DNA of 64,000 bases. Origin: Hyphomicrobiales bacterium. Lineage in GTDB: Bacteria > Pseudomonadota > Alphaproteobacteria > Rhizobiales > Rhizobiaceae. Of this stretch, positions 11,106 through 19,892 are shown one piece after another. The DNA is taken from NCBI GenBank assembly GCA_900474095.1, contig UCOA01000111.1, positions 1 to 64,000 of the forward strand, given 5' to 3'. Both the position numbers and the translations under genes were made by a program. The notes beneath the pieces are model-generated. The model did no database searches, was not told where the DNA came from, and worked only from the letters and a program-made list of their open reading frames with translations. Each line of letters begins with the position of its first letter. The first letter of the stretch is position 1.

Positions 11106-12389
11106 TTACGCCGCATCCAGCGCCACGGTGAGATCAGCGATCAGGTCGTCCGGGTGTTCGATGCCGATCGACAGGCGGATGGTCGATTCCAGCACGCCGA
11201 TCCGCTGGCGCACGTCAGCTGGTACGCCGGAATGGGTCATGGTGGCCGGGTGGCTGGCGAGCGATTCGGTGCCGCCGAGGCTTACGGCAAGCTTGAAGAT
11301 CTGCAGCGCATTGAGAAACCGGAACGAGGCCGGCTGGCCGCCGCGGATATCGAACGAGAAGGTCGAGCCGGCGCCGCTGCACTGTGCGGCAAAGGTCTTT
11401 CCGACCGGAGAGCCGGCATCGTGATAGGGCAGATAGTGGATGCCCTCGACCTTCGGATGATCGCGCAGGAAATCGGCAATCTGGCGGGCATTGCCGTTGG
11501 CCTTTTCCATGCGGATCGACAGCGTTTCCAAGGAGCGGCCAAGCATCCAGCAGGAATGCGGATCGAGCTGCGTGCCGATTGCGCCACGCAGCGCCTTGAT
11601 CTGCTTCATGATCGCCTTGCTGCCGAGCGCCGCGCCGGCGATCAGGTCGGAGTGGCCGCCGACATATTTGGTCAGCGAATAGAGCGAAAGATCCGCGCCG
11701 TGTTCGAGCGGCCGCTGGAAAACCGGTCCGAGCAGCGTGTTGTCGCAGGCGACGATCGGCGTGGAGCCCTGCGTTTCGCCGATTCTGTCGGCGATCCGGC
11801 GGATCATCGCGACATCGACGAGGCTGTTGGTGGGGTTGGCCGGCGTTTCGATCAGGATCACCGAAACGCGGCCCTTGGCCATGGCCGCGTCCGCGGCCTG
11901 CTGCACCGAAGCCTCACTGACACCATCGGCGAACCCGACGGCGGTGACGCCCATGTTGAGGAAGGTCTTTGCGAGCAGCGTTTCGGTGCCGCCGTAGAGC
12001 GGCTGCGAGTGCAGGATGGCATCACCCGGCCGCACAAAGGCGAGCAGCGTCGTGGCGATCGCCGACATGCCGGAGGAAAACAGGGCGCAGCTTTCGGTGC
12101 GCTCATACACCGCCAGGCGATCCTCGACGATTTCGCTGTTGGGATGATTGAAGCGGGAATAGACCAAGCCCGCCCCGGTGCCCGCCGGCGGCTCGCGCCG
12201 ACCGGAGACGAAATCGAAGAAGTCGCGGCCCTCTTCCGCCGACTTGAACACGAAGGTCGAGGTCAGGAAGACCGGGGGCTTGACCGCACCCTCGGACAAT
12301 TCCGGATCGTAGCCATAGTTCAGCATCTGCGTTTCGGGATGCAGTTTATGATTGCCGATATGGGTCTTGGAGGGATGTGGAGCAGTCAT
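11106..12389 (-). CDS. Cystathionine gamma-synthase/lyase family PLP enzyme
   Basis: A 427-residue PLP enzyme of the Cys/Met metabolism family. The N-terminal half has the conserved [26 protein letters not shown] and [25 protein letters not shown] precedes the cofactor-binding Asp (VACDNT). The Schiff-base Lys lies in [13 protein letters not shown], and [20 protein letters not shown] is the C-terminal substrate region. The family includes cystathionine gamma-synthase, gamma-lyase, methionine gamma-lyase and O-acylhomoserine sulfhydrylases; the exact reaction cannot be told by eye. It is slightly longer than the 380-400 residues usual for the family. It stands alone on the minus strand and has its own terminator. 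No SAM-II riboswitch is evident upstream. Confidence 0.88.
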   Translation of the reverse strand: MTAPHPSKTHIGNHKLHPETQMLNYGYDPELSEGAVKPPVFLTSTFVFKSAEEGRDFFDFVSGRREPPAGTGAGLVYSRFNHPNSEIVEDRLAVYERTESCALFSSGMSAIATTLLAFVRPGDAILHSQPLYGGTETLLAKTFLNMGVTAVGFADGVSEASVQQAADAAMAKGRVSVILIETPANPTNSLVDVAMIRRIADRIGETQGSTPIVACDNTLLGPVFQRPLEHGADLSLYSLTKYVGGHSDLIAGAALGSKAIMKQIKALRGAIGTQLDPHSCWMLGRSLETLSIRMEKANGNARQIADFLRDHPKVEGIHYLPYHDAGSPVGKTFAAQCSGAGSTFSFDIRGGQPASFRFLNALQIFKLAVSLGGTESLASHPATMTHSGVPADVRQRIGVLESTIRLSIGIEHPDDLIADLTVALDAA

Positions 12390-12689
12390 GACAGTCTCCG
12401 GGATTTTGATGTGAAGAACACAGTCTACATCAAGTTTGGTCGCTGCTTCTTGCCAATATGACCCTTCTTGGGACTAAAAATTACGTCATGGCGCTGAAAT
12501 CCGGACGAAATCCGGAATTTCCGGCGACGCGTATGGATCGGCGTACAGGGAATTGCTCAGCCGCGCCAAAGGGGTGACCCGGAAGCTCGCCCGGGAAAAC
12601 TGGGGCACAAGGCGCTGCAATCGACTGAGGTCTTCTTGTGAATATCCGGGCGCGCTGCCACCGGCCGCGGAAGCCTGCGGTCCCCTGCT
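12390..12689. other. Intergenic region between the PLP enzyme and the antiporter
   Basis: About 300 bases containing the promoter of the PLP-enzyme gene (reading left). A few short frames on the plus strand have mildly biased codons but no supported start, and no hairpin terminator for the antiporter gene was found here. Confidence 0.35.
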
Positions 12690-14438
12690 CTAATCCACCG
12701 CATCGCTTTGGGCGTCACGCACGACATTCATCCGCTTGCGCTCGCGCGCCATGTCGCTGACGGCGGCACGCAGTCGCGGATGGCGGGCCATGAAGATGTT
12801 GAAGTCGCGCCGATCGAGCTTCAGGAACTGGCAGAAATCCACCGCGATCACATCGGCCGTGCGCAATCCGCCGCTGAGCAGCGCCATTTCGCCGAAAAAG
12901 GCCCCAGCCTCTAGTAGGATGGCCTTCTTGCCCGGCAGGCGGACCTCGGCGGCGCCGGCGGCGATGAAATACATGGCATCGCCGCGCTCGCCCGCACGGA
13001 TCACCTTATCACCCGGCGAGGCCGATGCCGGCCGGAAAAGGAGGAGAAGCTCCTCCAAGGCGTGCTCGTTGACCTCTGAAAACAGCGGAAACGTGTTCAC
13101 CAGCTGCTGCTTCTTCAGCTGCTGCTGGCTTTCCTTCTCTTCCGCTTTCTCCCGGATAATATCGAGATCCCGCGTCAGCGCGGCAAATTTGGACTGACCG
13201 TACTGGCCCGCAAACGTCGGCATGGAACGGGCGAACGCCGTTTTCAATTTCGCCGCCGTGCCGAACACCAGCGGATTGAGGGTGATCGAGAGGATGGCGC
13301 CGGCAAGGATGAGGTCGTGACCTTCCTGCGACAGGAGCCCGAGCGAGACGCCGAGCCCGGCGACAATGAAGGAGAACTCGCCGATCTGCGCCAGGCTCGC
13401 CGCCACCGTCAGCGCCATCGGCAGGGGATAGCGCAACAGGAGTACAAAACCGGCGGCGATCAGCGATTTACCGCAGGTGATCAGCGCCAGAATGGCGGCG
13501 ACCGCGAGCGGCTGCTCAATCAGGATCATCGGGTTGAACAGCATCCCGACCGAGACGAAGAACAGCACCGAAAAAGCATTCTGCAGCGGCAGCGAATCGG
13601 CAGCGGCCCGGTGGCTGAGGTGGGACTCGCTCATGATGACGCCGGCAAAGAACGCGCCGAGCGCGAATGATACGCCGAAGATCGTCGCAGAGCCGAAGGC
13701 GATGCCGAGCGCGATGGCAAGGACGGTGAGCGTGAACAACTCACGAGAGCCGGTCCGGGCGACCAGGGTCAGCAGCCATGGAACGAGCCGAGGGCCGAGC
13801 ATGACGGCAATCACCGCAAAGGCGCCGAGCTTGAGCAGCGTGACAAGAATGGTGAACGCAATCGACGTGCCGCCTACGTGCGTCCCATGGGCTGCCGTCG
13901 TACCCTGGTCGCCCAGGACCTCGGCGACGATCGGCAGGAGGACGAGCGTCAGGACCATCGCCAAATCCTCGACGATCAGCCAGCCGATGGCCACCCGGCC
14001 ATTGGGCGAGTTGACGAGATTTCGTTCTTCCAGCGCCTTGAGCAGCACCACGGTGCTGGCAACGGAGACGCTGAGGCCGAAGACGAGCCCGGCACCGACG
14101 CTCCAGCCCCACAGGGTACAGAGGCCGATGCCAAGCAGCGTCGCGAGGATAATCTGGCCGATGGCGCCGGGAATGGCGATGCCGCGGACGGCGATGAGAT
14201 CCGATGCGGAGAAATGCAGCCCGACGCCGAACATCAACAAGATGACGCCGATTTCCGCCAGTTGCGCTGCAAGGTTGCTGTCGGCGGTGAAGCCCGGCGT
14301 GAGCGGTCCCATCAAAATGCCGGCAACCAGATAACCGACCAGCGGCGGCAGACGAAGCCTGTCTGCAAGATAGCCAAAACCGGCGGCCAGCACGAAGCTG
14401 ATCGCCACCGTCGCTACCAAAGCCATATCCTGATGCAC
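12690..14438 (-). CDS. CPA2 cation:proton antiporter with cyclic-nucleotide-binding tail
   Basis: A 582-residue inner-membrane monovalent cation/proton antiporter (Kef/YbaL type). About 12 hydrophobic segments cover residues 5-385, with hallmark PPLVGYLVAGILMGP, GVILLMFGVGLHF and GWLIVEDLAMVL (the ED pair of the ion site). A charged linker (IIREKAEEKESQQQLKKQQ, predicted coiled) leads to a C-terminal cyclic-nucleotide-binding fold from about 455: FPLFSEVNEHALEELLLLF, GDKVIRAGERGDAMYFIAAG, GAFFGEMALLSGGLRTADVI. The Rossmann-type TrkA-N domain usual for Kef proteins is absent. The phosphate-binding cassette GEMALLSGGLRTA is close to the cAMP/cGMP consensus. GTG 14438 has GGAG at about 6 bases; ATG 14426 is the alternative. 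Confidence 0.88.
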   Translation of the reverse strand: MHQDMALVATVAISFVLAAGFGYLADRLRLPPLVGYLVAGILMGPLTPGFTADSNLAAQLAEIGVILLMFGVGLHFSASDLIAVRGIAIPGAIGQIILATLLGIGLCTLWGWSVGAGLVFGLSVSVASTVVLLKALEERNLVNSPNGRVAIGWLIVEDLAMVLTLVLLPIVAEVLGDQGTTAAHGTHVGGTSIAFTILVTLLKLGAFAVIAVMLGPRLVPWLLTLVARTGSRELFTLTVLAIALGIAFGSATIFGVSFALGAFFAGVIMSESHLSHRAAADSLPLQNAFSVLFFVSVGMLFNPMILIEQPLAVAAILALITCGKSLIAAGFVLLLRYPLPMALTVAASLAQIGEFSFIVAGLGVSLGLLSQEGHDLILAGAILSITLNPLVFGTAAKLKTAFARSMPTFAGQYGQSKFAALTRDLDIIREKAEEKESQQQLKKQQLVNTFPLFSEVNEHALEELLLLFRPASASPGDKVIRAGERGDAMYFIAAGAAEVRLPGKKAILLEAGAFFGEMALLSGGLRTADVIAVDFCQFLKLDRRDFNIFMARHPRLRAAVSDMARERKRMNVVRDAQSDAVD

Positions 14439-14531
14439 GCCCTGCTCCCGACTGCCTGCGCTGTTGCGCCACTACGATGTTTTTTCACATCGTATGCCGT
14501 CCTCAGCGCTTTGATAAAGTGGCACATTAGG

Positions 14532-14561
14532 AAAAAGCCGGTTTTATCACCATGAGCCGGC
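14532..14561 (-). terminator. Probable terminator of the YezG-like gene
   Basis: On the minus strand GCCGG and CCGGC pair across a 15-base loop and are followed by TTTTTCC. The stem is only 5 bp, so moderate confidence. It separates the YezG-like gene from the antiporter gene. Confidence 0.45.
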
Positions 14562-14572
14562 GTCGAGGCCCT

Positions 14573-14896
14573 CTATTCCAGGCGAGGGGCGCCTTCATCG
14601 AACGTCATCTGGAACCGGCCGTCCGGCTTAAGGACCAAAACCGCACGCGTCCACGATGCATTGCCGGGCGGGTGCGACGTCTCGTGAATCTGCCGGATTG
14701 CCTTGGTGACGGAGTGGTCGAGTTGCCGGACATCCAGATGTGCGGACGCACCGCCCTGTTGCACGTACTCGCCGGTCAGGCCGATCGAATTGTCGATCAC
14801 GTCGACATAGAGCCGGATCTCGCGCCAGGGTTCATCGACGCAATCGGCCAGCGCCTGTCCAATGCGGGCATAAATGTCTTGTTCGCTTTCCGGCAT
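14573..14896 (-). CDS. YezG-like (DUF600) immunity-type protein
   Basis: A 107-residue acidic soluble protein. The pattern EQDIYARIGQALADCVDEPW, then REIRLYVDVIDNSIGLTGEY, and near the end SWTRAVLVLKPDGRFQMTFD follows the YezG/DUF600 family, whose Bacillus members neutralise LXG-type polymorphic toxins. ATG 14896 has GGGGAG 5 bases upstream; a longer frame to 14977 is open but lacks support. No toxin gene is next to it: neighbours are an antiporter and the nitrate regulator nasT. It may be an orphan immunity gene or a relative with another role. Confidence 0.55.
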   Translation of the reverse strand: MPESEQDIYARIGQALADCVDEPWREIRLYVDVIDNSIGLTGEYVQQGGASAHLDVRQLDHSVTKAIRQIHETSHPPGNASWTRAVLVLKPDGRFQMTFDEGAPRLE

Positions 14897-14998
14897 GTCG
14901 CTCCCCTCGCCGCATCGTGATACTATACGAATTAGGCAAGTCTCGACCGGCGTAAATGGCTGCGCAGCACGAATCACCGGTCACATTCTGAGCATCAT

Positions 14999-15040
14999 GC
15001 CTAAATTTTAGGCTGTCAACACAGAGCACCTATTTTAGGC
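14999..15040. promoter_or_regulatory. Palindrome plus repeated half-site upstream of nasT
   Basis: GCCTAAATTTTAGGC at 14999-15013 is a palindrome around a central T. Its right arm recurs as ATTTTAGGC at 15032-15040, 37 bases before the nasT ATG. Such spacing (about 27 bases between right arms) suits a regulator bound on one DNA face. No regulator is identified. Confidence 0.45.
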
Positions 15041-15076
15041 ATTGCCAAGAATGCTGCACTGCGTCATCTATGCGCC

Positions 15077-15664
15077 ATGGCTTATTTTGACCTCACCATT
15101 CTCGTCATCGATGAGAACGCGATCCGCGCCTCCATCATCGAGGAAGGATTGCGTGAGGCGGGACACACGAAGGTCACTGTAGTTCACGAAGTCAATGGCA
15201 TCGCCCGCATCATCGAGACGCTGCAGCCGGACGTCATCGTCATCGATCTTGAAAACCCCAATCGCGACATGATGGAGCACCTGTTCCAGCTGACCCGTAC
15301 GGTCGGCCGGCCGATCGCCATGTTCGTCGATCGCTCCGACACCGCCTCGATCGAGGCGGCGGTGGAAGCCGGCGTCTCCGCCTACATCGTCGATGGCCTG
15401 AAGAAGGAGCGCGTGAAGCCCATTCTCGACATGGCCGTCAGCCGCTTCAATGCCTTCAGCCGGTTGCAGCGTGAACTCGCCGACGCCAAGTCGGCGCTGG
15501 AGGAACGCAAGGTCATCGAACGGGCCAAGGGCATCCTGATGAAGATGCGCGGCCTTTCCGAAGAGCAGGCCTTTGCGCTTTTGCGACAGACCGCCATGAA
15601 CGAAAAGAAGAAGATATCGGATATCGCCCAGAGCGTGGTTACTGCCGCAGGATTGCTGATGTGA
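15077..15664 (+). CDS. nasT: NasT, ANTAR antiterminator of nitrate assimilation
   Basis: A 195-residue response-regulator-like protein. Residues 1-125 form a receiver domain (DLTILVIDENAIRASIIEEG, PDVIVIDLENP with the Asp at the phosphorylation position, VSAYIVDGLKKERVKPIL). Residues 130-195 form an ANTAR RNA-binding domain (LEERKVIERAKGILMKMRGL, then SEEQAFALLRQTAMNEKKKI). In the known NasST system, NasS holds NasT when nitrate is absent; nitrate frees NasT to bind a two-hairpin leader RNA and prevent termination. The partner nasS follows after 49 bases, and a matching leader lies in front of nrtA. Here the order is T then S, the reverse of many NasST loci. Confidence 0.93.
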   Translation: MAYFDLTILVIDENAIRASIIEEGLREAGHTKVTVVHEVNGIARIIETLQPDVIVIDLENPNRDMMEHLFQLTRTVGRPIAMFVDRSDTASIEAAVEAGVSAYIVDGLKKERVKPILDMAVSRFNAFSRLQRELADAKSALEERKVIERAKGILMKMRGLSEEQAFALLRQTAMNEKKKISDIAQSVVTAAGLLM

Positions 15665-15713
15665 CGAGCGCGCGCCGAACCGACATCTTCCCACCGGAGA
15701 CATGGGAGTGAAC

Positions 15714-16997
15714 ATGATCACCAAGCTCACCGAAATGAGCGGCGACGGCCGCCTTGCCGCACCGCTAAGCCTTGCCGGAGAGGGTTCGCGAATCCTGCGC
15801 GCCGGCTTCATTCCGCTCGTCGACGCCTCCGTGCTTATTGCCGCTTGCGAGTTCGGTTTTGCGCAGAAAGAGGGCCTCACACTCGACCTGGTCAAGGACG
15901 TTTCCTGGGCGAATGTGCGCGACCGGCTCGCCTTCCGCCAGTTCGACATCGCCCATATGCTCTCGCCAATGCCTGTTGCCTCGATGCTCGGCCTGGGCTC
16001 CAACCCCTCGCCCACGATCACGCCTTTCTCACTGGGGCGCGGCGGCAATGCGATTACGCTTTCCACACGGCTCTATTCCCGCATGCGCGAGGCGGCTGCC
16101 CTGCCTGAAACGGCGAGCGCTCTGGAAAACGCGCGGGCCTTGGCGAAGGTCATTGAAGGCTCGAAGGGGCGTGGCGAACCGCTGCCGACATTGGGCGTCA
16201 CCTACCCTTTCTCCTCCCACAATTATGAATTCCGCTATTGGCTTGCGGCCGGCGGCATCGATCCGGACCGCGACGTCAAGCTCGTCGTCGTGCCGCCGCC
16301 GATGACGTCGGATGCGCTCGCCGCCGGCGCCATTGACGGATTCTGCGTCGGCGCCCCCTGGAACATGGTCGCCTCGGAGCGAGGTGTCGGCCGTATCGTC
16401 GCCGCCAAGCAGGACATCTGGCCGTCCGCGCCGGAAAAAGTCATCGGCATGCGGCCCGACTGGGCTGAGACGCATTCCGAAACGGTCTCCCGGTTGATCG
16501 TTGCGCTCGATGCCGCAGCGCGCTGGTGCGACCGTGCGGACAATCACGACGCGCTGGCACAAGCGCTGGCAGATGGCCGTTATCTCGCCGCACCCGTCGA
16601 TATCATTCGCCGCGTTCTGGCAGGCGAATTCAACCTCGACGATCGGGGCAACCAGCGTGTCATCGACGACTATTTCACATTCCATGCAGGCTTCGCCAAC
16701 TATCCACGCCCGAGCCAGGCTCTGTGGATTTACAGCCAGATGATTCGCTGGGGTCAGACCACCCTCTCGGCGACGGCGATGGAGGCAGCGGCCTCAGCCT
16801 ACCGGCCGGATATCTACCGCACGGCGCTGGGCTCCGCCGCACCGCCCGCGGATCAGGATATCCGGATCGAAGGAACCGCGGCGGATGACCGCTTCCTGGA
16901 CGGGCAGGTCTTCGACCCGCACCGGATCGCCGACTATGTCGGCAGGTTTACCGTCAGAAGCGACATGCGCAGCGGATCGGCCATCGAAGAAATCTGA
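15714..16997 (+). CDS. nasS: NasS, cytoplasmic nitrate sensor (NrtA-like)
   Basis: A 427-residue NrtA/CmpA-family nitrate-binding protein without signal peptide, hence cytoplasmic. This is the mark that separates the sensor NasS from the transporter component NrtA. Shared motifs include ILRAGFIPLVDASVLIAACE, the PFSSHNYEFRYWLAAGGIDP region (compare [20 protein letters not shown] in NrtA here), GFCVGAPWN and the C-terminal MIRWGQT. It is expected to bind NasT and release it on nitrate or nitrite binding. ATG 15714 has GGGAG 5 bases upstream; the in-frame ATG at 15702 has GGAG only 2 bases away and is less likely. Confidence 0.92.
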   Translation: MITKLTEMSGDGRLAAPLSLAGEGSRILRAGFIPLVDASVLIAACEFGFAQKEGLTLDLVKDVSWANVRDRLAFRQFDIAHMLSPMPVASMLGLGSNPSPTITPFSLGRGGNAITLSTRLYSRMREAAALPETASALENARALAKVIEGSKGRGEPLPTLGVTYPFSSHNYEFRYWLAAGGIDPDRDVKLVVVPPPMTSDALAAGAIDGFCVGAPWNMVASERGVGRIVAAKQDIWPSAPEKVIGMRPDWAETHSETVSRLIVALDAAARWCDRADNHDALAQALADGRYLAAPVDIIRRVLAGEFNLDDRGNQRVIDDYFTFHAGFANYPRPSQALWIYSQMIRWGQTTLSATAMEAAASAYRPDIYRTALGSAAPPADQDIRIEGTAADDRFLDGQVFDPHRIADYVGRFTVRSDMRSGSAIEEI

Positions 16998-17156
16998 CGC
17001 AGCCTTTTGCGCTGCACAAAATTTCGCACATAACTCGGCATCGCAAAGCAATCGCCCAAATTTTTTGCACAAAACATCCGTGACGAAAAATATGCCACTT
17101 CGCTGTCCCCATGAAATTCCATTGGATTCCAAGCCTCTAATACTTCCCCTCGAATC

Positions 17157-17172
17157 TGGCACGGGCTTTGCA
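17157..17172 (+). promoter_or_regulatory. Sigma-54 promoter of the nrt-nir-nas operon
   Basis: TGGCACGGGCTTTGCA matches the -24/-12 consensus TGGCAC-N5-TTGCA exactly. Transcription would begin near 17183, giving a leader of about 170 bases before nrtA. Upstream, TGCACAAAA occurs twice (17013-17021 and 17066-17074); these could be part of NtrC enhancer sites but do not form clean TGCAC-N-GTGCA palindromes. Confidence 0.88.
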
Positions 17173-17211
17173 TGACATAAACCGCTCCGGTCAATGGCGA
17201 TCGCAGCAAGA

Positions 17212-17313
17212 CGAACGCGCGATAGGCGTTCGCAAGAGACATCGACGTCGCAAGGGTTTTGCAGTCCGGGGTTCCTCCTTCCCGCAGACGCAAATCTCCG
17301 AGCGGCGTTTTTT
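17212..17313 (+). promoter_or_regulatory. Candidate NasT-responsive leader with terminator
   Basis: Between the sigma-54 promoter and nrtA the leader can form hairpin 1 (CGAACGC 17212-17218 with GCGTTCG 17226-17232, 7 perfect pairs, 7-base loop). A smaller GCAA/TTGC hairpin (17250-17262) follows. Then comes a G/C stem ending in six T at 17308-17313 (alternatives CCGC/GCGG or AGACGC/GCGTTT). Two hairpins followed by a terminator is the arrangement bound by ANTAR proteins. The second hairpin and terminator stems are short, so the exact fold is uncertain. Confidence 0.6.
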
Positions 17314-17353
17314 ATTGCCCATTTTTCCCCGTTGTCACGGAAGGGACTGATAC

Positions 17354-18760
17354 ATGACCGAGAAATTGACGGGTGCCATGAAAACACTGCTCAACGGAGC
17401 GGCGACCATCTGTTCCGTGTTGGCAATCGGCACCTTCGCGACGCAAGCCGCTGCCGAAACACTGACGCTTGAAAAGGACGAACTGAAGCTCGGCTTCATC
17501 AAGCTCACCGACATGGCGCCGCTGGCGATCGCCTATGAAAAGGGCTTCTTTGAGGACGAGGGGCTCTACGTCACGCTGGAACCGCAGGCAAACTGGAAGG
17601 TGCTGCTCGACCGCGTGATCACCGGCGAACTGGATGGCGCCCACATGCTGGCCGGCCAGCCACTCGCCGCAACGATCGGCTATGGCACCAAGGCGCACAT
17701 CGTCACGCCCTTCTCGATGGACCTCAATGGCAACGGCATCACCGTTTCCAACGCCGTCTGGGAGATGATGAAGGCGAATGTGGCGAAGGACGCGGATGGC
17801 AAGTTGGTCCATCCGATCAAGGCCGACGCGCTGAAGCCGGTGGTCGACAAGTTCAAGGCGGACGGCAAGCCGTTCAATCTCGGCATGGTCTTCCCGGTTT
17901 CCACCCATAATTACGAACTGCGCTATTGGCTCGCTTCCGGCGACATCAATCCCGGCTTCTATTCGCCGGCAGACGTCTCCGGCCAGATCAAGGGCGATGC
18001 TCTTCTGTCGGTCACCCCGCCGCCGCAGATGCCGGCAACCCTCGAAGCCGGAACGATCGTCGGCTATTCGGTCGGCGAGCCCTGGAACCAGGCCGCCGTC
18101 TTCAAGGGAATTGGCGTGCCCGTCGTCACCGACTACGAGATCTGGAAGAACAATCCGGAAAAGGTGTTCGGCCTGACCGAGGAGTTTGTCGAGCAGAACC
18201 CCAATACGACGCTGGCGCTCACCAAGGCGCTGATCCGTGCCGCGATGTGGCTTGACGAAAACAACAACGCCAATCGCGCCGAGGCAGTCGAAATCCTGTC
18301 CCGCAAGGAATATGTCGGCGCCGATGCGAAGGTCATCGCCAATTCGATGACCGGAACCTTCGAATACGAGAAGGGCGACAAGCGCGAGGTGCCGGACTTC
18401 AACGTGTTCTTCCGCTACAACGCGACCTATCCCTTCTATTCCGACGCCATCTGGTATCTGACACAGATGCGCCGCTGGGGTCAGATCCCCGAATTCAAGG
18501 ACGACGCCTGGTACGCGGAGACCGCCAAGTCCGTCTACAAGCCGGATGTCTATCTGAAGGCCGCAAAGATGCTGGTCGAAGAAGATAAGGCCAAGGACGA
18601 CGACTTCCCCTGGAACAGCGACGGCTATAAGGCGCCCACCTCCGATTTCATCGACGGCGTCAGCTATGACGGCAAAAACCCGAATGCCTACATCGACTCC
18701 CTGAAAATCGGCCTCAAGGGCCAGCAGAAAGTCGAGGGCGCCGACATCGTCGGCGGCTGA
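17354..18760 (+). CDS. nrtA: NrtA, periplasmic nitrate-binding protein
   Basis: A 468-residue solute receptor of a nitrate ABC transporter. A signal peptide ends near TQAAA-ET; there is no lipobox, so it should be free in the periplasm, unlike the lipoprotein NrtA of cyanobacteria. Family motifs: [90 protein letters not shown] and [12 protein letters not shown] 17354 has AAGGGA at 7 bases; a second ATG 8 codons in (MKTLL) is possible. First gene after the nitrate-controlled leader and operon partner of nrtB and nrtC. Confidence 0.95.
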   Translation: MTEKLTGAMKTLLNGAATICSVLAIGTFATQAAAETLTLEKDELKLGFIKLTDMAPLAIAYEKGFFEDEGLYVTLEPQANWKVLLDRVITGELDGAHMLAGQPLAATIGYGTKAHIVTPFSMDLNGNGITVSNAVWEMMKANVAKDADGKLVHPIKADALKPVVDKFKADGKPFNLGMVFPVSTHNYELRYWLASGDINPGFYSPADVSGQIKGDALLSVTPPPQMPATLEAGTIVGYSVGEPWNQAAVFKGIGVPVVTDYEIWKNNPEKVFGLTEEFVEQNPNTTLALTKALIRAAMWLDENNNANRAEAVEILSRKEYVGADAKVIANSMTGTFEYEKGDKREVPDFNVFFRYNATYPFYSDAIWYLTQMRRWGQIPEFKDDAWYAETAKSVYKPDVYLKAAKMLVEEDKAKDDDFPWNSDGYKAPTSDFIDGVSYDGKNPNAYIDSLKIGLKGQQKVEGADIVGG

Positions 18761-18796
18761 TCCCCACCCCTTCCTGACACGACAAGGCAAGCATAG

Positions 18797-19882
18797 ATGG
18801 CCCACGCAACCGATACCATCGACACCGGCAAGCTCGACAGCGCAATGCGCAGGGAGCGCGTCTTCCAGCGCATCAACAAGGCCGCCACATGGCTCAACAT
18901 TCTCGGGCTCGGCTGGGTTACGCCGATCCTGCGGATCGCTGCCGGCGACAGCGCTCGCGAACAGATGGCGGAAATCCGCAAGACCCTGGTCATCCCGCTT
19001 GCCGGCATTCTGCTCTTCCTGGTCGCCTGGGGAGCCCTGGCGCCGACGATCAAGACATCGCTCGGCGCCGTACCCGGCCCGGTCGAGGTCTTCGAGCAGG
19101 CCGGCACCCTGTGGCAGGACCACTTCGCGGAACGGGAAAAGGCGGCGGCGTTCTACCAGCGGCAAGACGAGCGCAACGCCAAGCTCGTCACCGAAGGCAA
19201 GGCGGGAGAGGTCAAGTATCGCACCTATACCGGCAAACCGACCTATGTCGATCAGATCCTCACGTCGCTGATGACCGTCGGTCTCGGCTTCCTGTTCGGC
19301 AGCATCATCGCCATTCCGCTCGGCATTGCCTCGGGCCTGTCACGCACGATCAGTGGCGCGATCAACCCGCTGATACAGATCTTCAAGCCGGTCTCGCCGC
19401 TCGCCTGGCTGCCGATCGTCACCATGATCGTCTCGGCCCTGTACGTGAACCCTTCCGACATGCTGCCGAAGTCGCTCGTGATCTCGGCCGTCACCGTCAC
19501 CCTCTGTTCGCTGTGGCCGACGCTCATCAACACGGCGCTTGGCGTCGCATCGATCGACAAGGATCTCGTCAATGTCGGCAAGGTTCTACAGCTTTCGACG
19601 GCGACCACGATCCGCAAGCTGGTTCTGCCTTCCGCCCTGCCGCTCATCTTCACCGGCCTGCGACTGGCACTCGGCGTGGGCTGGATGGTGCTGATCGCAG
19701 CCGAAATGCTGGCGCAGAACCCGGGTCTTGGAAAGTTTGTCTGGGATGAATTCCAGAACGGTTCCGAAACCTCGCTTGCCCGCATCATGGTCGCAGTTCT
19801 GACCATCGGCATCATCGGTTTTGCCCTGGATCGCATCATGTTCGCGCTCCAGTCCGCCTTCACCTTCTCGGCCAATCGATAA
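18797..19882 (+). CDS. nrtB: NrtB, nitrate ABC transporter permease
   Basis: Inner-membrane permease of 361 residues, longer than the roughly 280 typical of cyanobacterial NrtB. A first transmembrane helix (LVIPLAGILLFLVAWGAL) is followed by a charged insert of about 60 residues (WQDHFAEREKAAAFYQRQDE onward) before the five-helix binding-protein-dependent permease domain. The coupling-helix region reads LGVASIDKDLVNVGKVLQL then STATTIRKLVLPSALPLIFT. The enlarged periplasmic insert and long N-terminal tail (about 60 residues before the first helix) are features of the proteobacterial nitrate/taurine-type permeases. It lies 36 bases after nrtA and 10 before nrtC. Confidence 0.93.
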   Translation: MAHATDTIDTGKLDSAMRRERVFQRINKAATWLNILGLGWVTPILRIAAGDSAREQMAEIRKTLVIPLAGILLFLVAWGALAPTIKTSLGAVPGPVEVFEQAGTLWQDHFAEREKAAAFYQRQDERNAKLVTEGKAGEVKYRTYTGKPTYVDQILTSLMTVGLGFLFGSIIAIPLGIASGLSRTISGAINPLIQIFKPVSPLAWLPIVTMIVSALYVNPSDMLPKSLVISAVTVTLCSLWPTLINTALGVASIDKDLVNVGKVLQLSTATTIRKLVLPSALPLIFTGLRLALGVGWMVLIAAEMLAQNPGLGKFVWDEFQNGSETSLARIMVAVLTIGIIGFALDRIMFALQSAFTFSANR

Positions 19883-19892
19883 GGGAACGATG

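Noticed and set aside
12390-12480. SAM-II riboswitch upstream of the Cys/Met PLP gene
   Set aside because: The conserved SAM-II core sequence was looked for and not seen.
15038-15054. Sigma-54 promoter before nasT
   Set aside because: GG and GC dinucleotides are 15 bases apart, not the required 12.
17312-19165. 617-codon open frame antisense to nrtA
   Set aside because: Mirror frame; covers the nrtA signal peptide and start region without motifs.
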